The notes under the pieces were generated by a model that saw only the letters and a program-made list of their open reading frames with translations, was not told the DNA's origin and did not search any database. Shown here one piece after another: positions 56,775-64,000 of a stretch of DNA of 64,000 bases. The position numbers and the translations under genes were made by a program. Position 1 is the stretch's first letter. Every line of letters begins with the position of its first letter. This DNA is from Bactrocera neohumeralis (taxonomy: Eukaryota; Arthropoda; Insecta; Diptera; Tephritidae): NCBI RefSeq assembly GCF_024586455.1, contig NC_065921.1:44910574-44974573 (forward strand), given 5' to 3'.

Positions 56775-57181
56775 TCCGTGGCGCATTTTTCGTCGTGATC
56801 TTAAATTGAAAGAGTACAAATTAGAGCTTGTGCAAAAACTGAAGCCGCTCGACCTTCTCAAGTGACATCGCTCCGCTCTATGGGCTCTTGAAAAGTTCGT
56901 TTTCGAGCCAAATTTTGTTCAAAGATGAGGCCCATTTCTGGCTCAATGGGTATATAACAACAAGCAAAATTGCCGCATTTGGTACGAAGAGCAACCTGAA
57001 TAAATTCAAGAGCTCAACGGAAGGAACGTCTGAGATGTAGCCACGGCCAAAATTTGAAGAGATAATCTTCAAGAAAATAAATGCCAAAGAAAGTTCTTTC
57101 GAATGTTAATAAATATTCCCCCATTAAATTTTCAATTTGTGTTTTTTTTTAAGTAGGGAACCTCGAAATGGATTACCCTTT
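56775..57181 (+). mobile_element. Family T1 Tc1/mariner, copy 6 (middle and 3' end)
   Basis: Plus-strand remnants: LKLKEYKLELVQKLKPLDL, FSSQILFKDEAHFWLNGY, CRIWYEEQPE, then a deletion directly to the 3' non-coding end (AAAATTTGAAGAGATAATC), and the terminus GGGAACCTCGAAATGGATTACCC at about 57181. DEAHFWLN retains the Asp that is the first catalytic residue. Confidence 0.75.
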
Positions 57182-57394
57182 ATGAAGGTTTACTTATTCC
57201 TTCATTGGCATTTCATGGATGTCTAATGAATTTTCTTTTCTCATAAACAAATTTGCTTATTAATTATTATCATGATTTTTCTAAGAATTGCTGCAATAGC
57301 TTTACGTGAGAGTTTTTAGTTGCTGCATCCAGAGCAGTAGTAAAACCGAGATTAAAATTATGAGTCATTACATCTGCAAATAGGTTTTATATTC

Positions 57395-57480
57395 CCACTG
57401 GTATATAAAGTATGACACGACGTTTACAACACCCAGAAGAAAACGTCGGAAATATGTATATGTATATGACGGCTAAGAGA
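57395..57480 (+). repeat. Possible INE-1-like (D1) 5' scrap
   Basis: GGTATATAAAGTATGACACG, TTTACAACACCCAGAAGAAAACG resembles the D1 start (GGTATATTAAGTTTGTCGCG, TTTGTAACACCCAGAAGG). Confidence 0.5.
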
Positions 57481-57689
57481 AACCTTCATCCGATCAAAAC
57501 CATTTTTGCAGACAGGCGTAGTGCTATCAGGAAAGGATTTTCTCCGAATTCGAAAAACATATATTACAGCATGAGCAATATTTCCGATAAAATCTTCGCG
57601 GTAGGAACCGGGGTTTCTGGGGGCTTAACCCGTTGTTTCTCACTGAAATGTAGGCTCCAATAAAACCTTGTCGTATCACATCGGGTGTA

Positions 57690-58180
57690 CAATTTAACTT
57701 CTCTTGCCGACTTTTTTCATTATTTATCATACGTTTATGGGGAGTGGGCGTTGTTTTATCTGATTTCACCCAGTTTTATAGTTTCTTCAGAAATATTTTC
57801 CCACAGATGTCCTTTGCTAATGCGATTCCCAGCCCCAAATTACAATTTTTTATCTACATTTGGAGCTTGGTTATGGAACTTTATAGGTTTTCATTAAATG
57901 ACGTTGTGGGGACGTGTCTTTAGACCGATTATGCTCATCTACGAAGTCGTTCTTCCTTTTTTACCAAGAAAGAAGTGTACGAAGTGTCATTACGATATCA
58001 CAATTTTTACTAAAGTTAAAGTTTTCACGGATGGATGGACAGATAGACAGGCACTCGGAATTCAACTCGTCTCGTTAACCTGATCATTAAAATATATGTA
58101 ACTAAATATCTATCTCGATTAGTTTTAGGTAACACAAACAACCATTATAGTAATAATATACTCTGTAGCAACATGTATAC
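57690..58180 (-). repeat. INE-1-like (family D2), 5' half
   Basis: Low to high: GGAGTGGGCGTTG, CTTTGCTAATGCGATTCC, ACTTTATAGGTTTTC, GATATCACAATTTTTACT, GGATGGATGGACAGATAGACAG, CCTGATCATT, AACACAAACAACCATTATAG, TACTCTGTAGCAACATG. This is the D2 order; the 3' half with the hairpin is missing. Confidence 0.7.
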
Positions 58181-58200
58181 ACATATTAGAGAAAAACATG

Positions 58201-59549
58201 AAATATATCACTCTTGCTTGACTAATTATAAAACGTAATCGTAGGCTAAGACAATAAATAACAATAAATAAGACAATAATACATATGTATATTTGAAAAG
58301 TTGGCTGATTTCCTCAAGAGTTCAAAAAGTAAATTATTTCTAAAGTCTCTTCACATTAAAGAACCTGACGGTTATTAAAATATCTACCTAATATTTTAAA
58401 CTAAAAAAATATTGATAGATATGTATTTGGAAAACAAATTTCTTCCACTTATGAATATCCTCATTTAAAGATTTATAAAACTTTTTAACTGACTGAAAGC
58501 TGCTTAAAAATAAGATAAAAGCCAACAAATCTTTGTTGATCGACTTAAAATTCCAACAGCGTTTATCTAGAGAAATTTATTTTTATAAAATTTTAGATAA
58601 ACTACATGAATTGTTATTGAATGAGTTTATGGATAAAATATGATGATGAATAGATGTGTGGCAATTTCGAATTAAAAATTCAAGTGCCTGAATAACGATC
58701 TTTTATTAAATATTTAAGTGTTATATTAAAATATATATCTTCTAAATGCATTTAAAATGTAATGGTTTATTATAGAAGTATTTTTTGTGATAAAAATTCA
58801 TTCAATTTACTTTTATTATAAGCAATACCAAAGTATTTTTTTAAAGGATATATACTATTTTCATCAAATACTATTCACTCCAATTGATTTACTAATTAGA
58901 ATTTCCAATTAGCTTGATCTAATAAGATTCAACATTGTTGCATTTTGCAATTATAGCACAATTCTAATTGGATAATCCCTTGTCAATGGCCTCATTTGTA
59001 TTCTATTTATCTTGTATACACCATACAAGTGTTCACGTGTGACCTTCCCATGAGGAAATGACAAATGTTCAAAACAGCAGCTGCAACAAATACACAACGG
59101 TAGCAGCAAGAAATCCACCCCAAAACAGTATAAAAACGCGCTGTTGGAGAACTGGTCGTTTGCTAATGCCAACTCGATTAGACATCCTGTAGGCATAAAA
59201 TTGGTAGGCGCATATTTGAGATACACTCTTGTGTGAGAAAATTCCCGTACTGTTTCGTTTTACCTTTTCTTTTTTTTAGATGTTTTTAATTTTTGAAATA
59301 ATATGTTTCGGACATGTTGATACGCCCGCAATTTCTATAGGAGAGAGAAAAAGACTGACTGGTTGTAAAAGTTTTTCAAATGACAGCAAGTCCCTATCTC
59401 GCTCCCACATAGGTTGCAGAACGTTTACTCCGAAAACATACATTTAATTTTAATTTATCACGCAGTGACATTAATTCATCACTACACATTTCACTACAAT
59501 AAATTATTTGTTGCTGATTAAATCCGTTGAGCTCCGTAAAAAGATTTAC
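58201..59549. other. AT-rich non-coding DNA
   Basis: No transposon recognised. The short minus-strand frame 58951-59226 lies in slightly GC-richer DNA but has no known motif. Confidence 0.45.
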
Positions 59550-59960
59550 AGTGTGCTAGTATTGCATCGCCTTTGTAGCCACGTCGTCGTATTTGAAAAT
59601 GTAGCGCCATTTCATTATTAGAAATCATCACGTACAACTACCGGGGAGCTAAATTAGTGTATGAGCGCCCCAAACCAAACGACTCCACTGTGCAGCTGCA
59701 AATGACGTTTGAAACGACGAAATGCGGACATGAAACGGAAAACCGAACCCAACCAATGGGCAAATAAATGCGCGCGCGTTTTGTAGACGAATGCTCCGTG
59801 CTCTTGATGAGAGCGATTGCGGGTTTGTGTGCATGTGAATTTGAGAATGTATTCGTACACGACGCTGTTAAGAGAAATGCGCGCAAAACAAAGTCACTTC
59901 GGCCGCAGTAGCGCGCTGAGTCGACGGCAAAGTTAGCGTATTTTAAATTAATCAATGATG
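59550..59960. other. CpG-rich block, possible regulatory or UTR sequence
   Basis: Denser in CG dinucleotides than most of the window (GCGCGCG at about 59771, GGCCGCAGTAGCGCGCTGAG near 59900). Frames are open on the minus strand for up to 105 codons (59638-59955) in three overlapping registers, which is what balanced composition alone would give. No motif recognised. Confidence 0.3.
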
Positions 59961-61419
59961 GTGCTCCTTCCCTTGTTTGAAGAGGGGAATTATAATATTT
60001 CCATAAAAAAACAGTAAAGCAGAAAAATATACGCTGGCACTACGTGGTTTAGTTTTTTTCTAATAAAAAAAAGTACTTTTCGTTTTTTTTAAATTAAACA
60101 TTTACTGTAGGAAAACTTGACTATTAGTACTTGAATATCTATAATTTTAAAAACTTTTATAACTATGCTGCATGTGCAGACACATTAAAACGTCAAACAT
60201 TTGCAATTGCTAGCAAATTTGTTAAAAAAAAAAAAATAAAAAAAAAAAACTATAAATATTAAATTATGGGTTATTTTTAAGTCCCACATACCCAAACAAA
60301 AAATCGTTTTTTCTTCCTACTCTACTGTACTACACGAGTTCCTGGCGGGTGAAATAGGCGGAAGCAACGCACCACACCACCAATGTTGCCATTTGACTAC
60401 GCAGTGCAGATTGCGTAATCATCAGTTCTTTCAAAAGCTCAAAAATGTGTCATCATTTTCATCACTTCCTTCTTATACGTCTATTCGTTGCTTTGCATTG
60501 CAACGTGGTACGCCTCGTTTTTTTCAATTATTATGCTTGGCGGAAATTTTATCAACTCTGTAAGCACTCGGTTATTTCAACGAAAATGTGCTTTTCATTA
60601 GCTGGCACTTGATTTTTAAACTTTTACGTAATCGTTGTGAGTCACCAGCATACTTAATTATATTAATTATAACGTAAATATGTTAAATCGATTTTTTTAA
60701 ATTAAATATGAAATCCATAAATGTCCTTTTTTATGTACGCTTTTATATTTTAATTGATTTTATAATTTTTGTCCTCGCTTCGGCGTGCTCATCAACTCCT
60801 TGAAGTTAAACACATGCACGTGACATTTCATTGTTCCAACAGCAATTTTTAAATGATTTTTATATTTCATATCAATTAATGTTTAATTTCTTTTTTGAAA
60901 AGGTTTTTTTATTCATAATAATTTACACGTTGAATTTTTTTTTGTTTTTACTCAGCATTAGTCAAAGTTCAGAATTAGCCCAATTGGACTGCCAACAAGG
61001 CGCGCTTAGCAGCAAGCAACTACGACGAACGACATCATTGCTACTTTCAATTAGTTCACATTCACATTTTTTTTACCAAATATATTCACACACATTTTAT
61101 ATATTACATATTTTTTCCTTCAAGCACAGTGATTTTAAGCGCTCGACGTAAAAACACGAACCGTACACAACCACGAACAACGAACGAATGAATTGTGAAA
61201 CAGAAAAAGGCGACAGAAATGCGTTGTTCCAAAAAATCAACCTCCGTTTCGAACGATTGCCGCGACCAGGCCACACGACCGACGTCAACATCGTAACATC
61301 GCTGCGGCCTGAATCGCCGTGTTCAGCAACAGCGCTATGCCAACAGGGGCAATGTTGATGACGACTTGTAACGTTGTGGCGGTGACTCTCTCTTTGCAGC
61401 ACGGAGAAAACTACTTTAC
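59961..61419. other. Non-coding DNA; GC-richer at 61140-61419
   Basis: Poly-A tract near 60224-60250. The 61140-61419 block is CpG-rich on both strands and adjoins the possible promoter. A plus-strand acceptor-like motif (CTCTCTCTTTGCAG) ends at about 61399, opposite in sense to the minus-strand donors nearby. Confidence 0.4.
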
Positions 61420-61640
61420 CTGTGTTGGGCACTGCACAAGTGTTGGGGAAATTGTATGTTGTAGCTTACCTCCTAAACGTTCAGTTACTGCGGTTTAAAT
61501 TATAAGCTCTCTAACATTTTTTTTATTACTCCAGACGGGTTTTGCAGCGCAGCGGCCATGTAACGTAGTCGTTGGCAGCGTCATTGTTGTTAGTTCTGCC
61601 AACGCTGAAGAGCGCGCTTGCTGTGCTTATCTTTTTATAT
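61420..61640 (-). promoter_or_regulatory. Candidate core promoter and first exon(s), minus strand
   Basis: On the minus strand TATAAAAAG (61639-61631) is followed 33 bases later by TTCAGC (A at about 61606), an Inr-like start. The next 136 bases lead to GTTTAGGAG|GTAAGC, a good splice donor with exon end at 61470; another donor, CAACACAG|GTAAAG, ends at 61420. No coding frame is evident, so these would be 5' UTR exons. The assignment rests on motif spacing alone. Confidence 0.3.
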
Positions 61641-62219
61641 TCTTATATAAGTAAGTGTAAGAAAAAGCTTTTTGTGGCAATAATTTTTGGTTGCTATGTG
61701 TGCAAAGTTTTTTAGGCGCCAAAAGGGTAAAAGGAGTAAAGCGCAAATCCTAAAAAGAGCGCTTGATTGTTGAGCACTCAATGTGCTGTTCTGCAGACTG
61801 GGGAAACAGCTACATACATACATATGTGTATCTGCAAATATATAGAAACATTGAATTTGAGCGAGCTTTCAGCAGTTATCTCTGCAAAAGTTTTTGTGTG
61901 TATATATTTTCATTTGTAGTTTCAAATGCTTGTAGGTCAGCAGTTAGTAATTCTCGCTATATGCTTGCTTTGAAGCTTTGATTGCCATGCCTCCGTGAGT
62001 TCGTGCTCATTTTTGGCCGCGCTCTCATACTCATACTCATATATACATATGTATGTGTATATAATATAAAGAGCGGCCAACAAGGTGGAGAAAGCTTTTT
62101 GCTGCCACGAGTAACGACGACAGCAGCAATGGAGACAACTTTGGTTGCCTTGCAAATCGATGAGTGTACAAACAAGAAATTATATACATATGTACACACA
62201 CACACGTTTATATACAATG
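61641..62219. other. Upstream non-coding DNA
   Basis: Mixed composition with short CATA tracts (61810-61830, 62035-62060). No gene seen. Confidence 0.4.
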
Positions 62220-62700
62220 ACAAATATACATTATATATATAAGCAGTCTTCTATATATATATATGTGTATCTAAAATCTACATATGTATATGTATATGCA
62301 TGTGTATATATCATATTGTACCCATAAACAAGTTGAGCAAGTTTGTCGTTGACACACATTTTCTACTGTTGCCTGTTCGCTGCTATTTTGTTGCTCGTGC
62401 CACTGCTTTCGCCGTCGTTGTTGCCGACGCCACATAACCGCTACGTTGTAGCATGAAAAGTTGTTGGCTGCAAAGCGTTATGGAGCAGTGGGGCACTTGG
62501 GCCATGTTGGTGCTATGCGAGTGTATGCATTCTTTAGTTTTACATACATATTTATCTACATACATATTTATATACATACATATATGTATATATACATACA
62601 TATATGTATATATACATAAATATATGTATATATACATATATACATACATTTTATCTCTAAGTATGTTTGTATCTACATACATACATACATATATGGGTAC
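62220..62700. repeat. TATA/CATA microsatellites around a GC-richer island
   Basis: 62225-62320 and 62540-62695 consist of alternating TACATA/TATGTA units; 62565-62645 has a higher-order, self-complementary period (TACATACATATATGTATATA). Between them, 62340-62520 is balanced sequence (GCCGTCGTTGTTGCCGACGC). Frames through the tracts encode only Tyr/Ile/Met/His repeats. Confidence 0.75.
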
Positions 62701-63280
62701 ATGTGAGACTGGTTTGGTTTGCTACAACTTTTTCTTGCCTGACTGCTGTGCTGTGCTTTGGCATTCGCAGCACACTGTGTGTTAGCTTTTGGTGCGTTCA
62801 TTTCTGTTGGTGAAGGAAATTTCCACTACTCTCTATTCCAACGGTGTTGTCATCGCTGTTATTTTCTTTTATTTTTTCTGTTTATTGCTTTTCTGCTTGG
62901 CAGTCAATACGGAAATTACAATATGTTTTCGCTCGGGAAAAAATGTATACAACGAAATTGTTGGCGAATAACATTTTCGCGGCGAAGGAAATTGATTAAT
63001 TTGTTTTCGATTTTCAATTTAATTTTGAAGCATAGAAGTGCAGCAGCTGTATGTATGTACATACATACATGTATGCATACATACTTATCTATGTACATAT
63101 GTATGTAAATAACTTTGTTAATAATATCGGCAATTAAACGAGCAATTTTTGTTAGCTTTTAGGCGTTTTGCCTCAAAATTTCGAGATAAATATGTAAGTA
63201 TATACATATGTATGTATGTATGTATGTACGTTTTAGTATTTATCTGTGTATTTACTTATCGGGCACAATTCCGATTTCTT
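62701..63280. other. Non-coding DNA with TATG microsatellites
   Basis: CATA/TATG tracts at 63050-63110 and 63195-63230. Nothing else recognised. Confidence 0.5.
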
Positions 63281-64000
63281 TGGCGCCGCGATTTGAAGGT
63301 ACCGTTAGAAAGAGGAAGTCCTCCTGATTAAAAAATATATGGGGTTATAGGTACCGCAAACGCTTAGTTTACGAGATATTCGACCTTAAAGTTCAAAAAT
63401 TCGCAAAAGTCGAACATTTCAAGAAGCTATTTCACCACGTTAAACCCACTTTATTCACATTTTTCTCTTCAAATTAATTAAATTACACTATAATCTTTTA
63501 AATAAATCCACATTTTACACTTTTAGCAGGTTTTTTATTTAAAAAATCTTTATTTTAAAAATTACATTTTACACTCGTTTGAACCTCATTTGTTTACCAA
63601 AAATTACGAAGAAATGGAGCGCTGCCATGTGATGACAAGGCAATTCGCTGAAATTCCTCTTTTTCGCAAAAATTCCTCCATTCATGCATATGGATATTTT
63701 CTTTTTTAAATTTATTAAGCAAATAAGTAATAATATATACATGTATTAGTAATATTATATAACAATATTATATATACATATGTATAAGTAATACTATATA
63801 ATAATGTTACGTAATAAAGTGTAAGGTTACAGTACAGTACGAAAACTCAAATTTTGTTGTGTAAAATATAACCACTTTATATCCAAAACTCATATTTTAA
63901 ATATAATAATATATATGTGTGTATATCGTCACCTAAAATACAAACCAATGTATCATAAAAAATAAATGGAAATCGCTGACAGAAATAATAATCAAAATTT
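63281..64000. other. Non-coding DNA, possibly dispersed repeat at 63280-63450
   Basis: 63280-63450 (GGAAGTCCTCCTGATTAAA, ATATGGGGTTATAGGTACCG, TTTACGAGATATTCGACC) has the feel of a dispersed repeat but no second copy is in the window. The remainder is AT-rich. Confidence 0.35.

Noticed and set aside
59638..59955. Minus-strand frames of 61-105 codons in overlapping registers
   Set aside because: Two registers are open at once, with no motif; GC-richer composition explains this better than a gene.
62383..62785. Open frames of about 100 codons on both strands
   Set aside because: They are translations of TATA/CATA microsatellites (Tyr-Ile-Met-His runs).

Overview
The window looks like repeat-rich, AT-rich nuclear DNA of a higher fly. 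The repeat families (INE-1/DINE-1-like elements, RTE-like and R1/LOA-like retroposons, many mariner and Tc1/mariner elements) and the TATG/CATA microsatellites suggest a tephritid fruit fly, but the species cannot be fixed by eye. I see no complete host gene and no rRNA or tRNA. Nothing suggests a bacterial or phage origin. A run of 100 N (41711-41810) marks an assembly gap.

Layout. 1-4430: an RTE-like endonuclease relic, a decayed Helitron with a canonical CTAG-T 3' end, and an RTE-like reverse transcriptase relic that the Helitron abuts. 4709-5322: a 614-bp foldback element. 6660-14190: an INE-1-like fragment, a non-LTR RT tail, three copies of one Tc1/mariner family, a TTAA-flanked MITE and a mariner nested inside another mariner. 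15330-18232: two different mariner relics fused end to end, then a complete INE-1-like element. 19680-21742: an inverted-repeat pair enclosing a non-LTR RNase H relic that carries an internal tandem duplication. 23264-30290: Tc1/mariner, RTE and mariner fragments. 32086-40671: more INE-1-like, RTE and R1/LOA-like relics and a deleted mariner. 41811-47530: a gag-like ORF1 with three zinc knuckles beside the gap, then a stack of Tc1/mariner, mariner and hAT. 48180-58180: R1/LOA-like relics and a heavily interrupted INE-1-like element holding a 44-bp-stem hairpin, a Tc1/mariner fragment and a TTAA MITE. 58200-64000: mostly unique or simple-repeat DNA with GC-richer islands.

Possible host-gene traces all lie on the minus strand: a 42-codon exon with a consensus splice donor at 9253, donors near 44442 and 44027, and a TATA-Inr-like promoter with a donor near 61.4-61.64 kb. 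One reading is that the window covers large introns near the 5' end of a minus-strand gene. This is inference. The best supported content is the insertion order: several nestings can be resolved to the base from target-site duplications and from host reading frames that resume across the insert.
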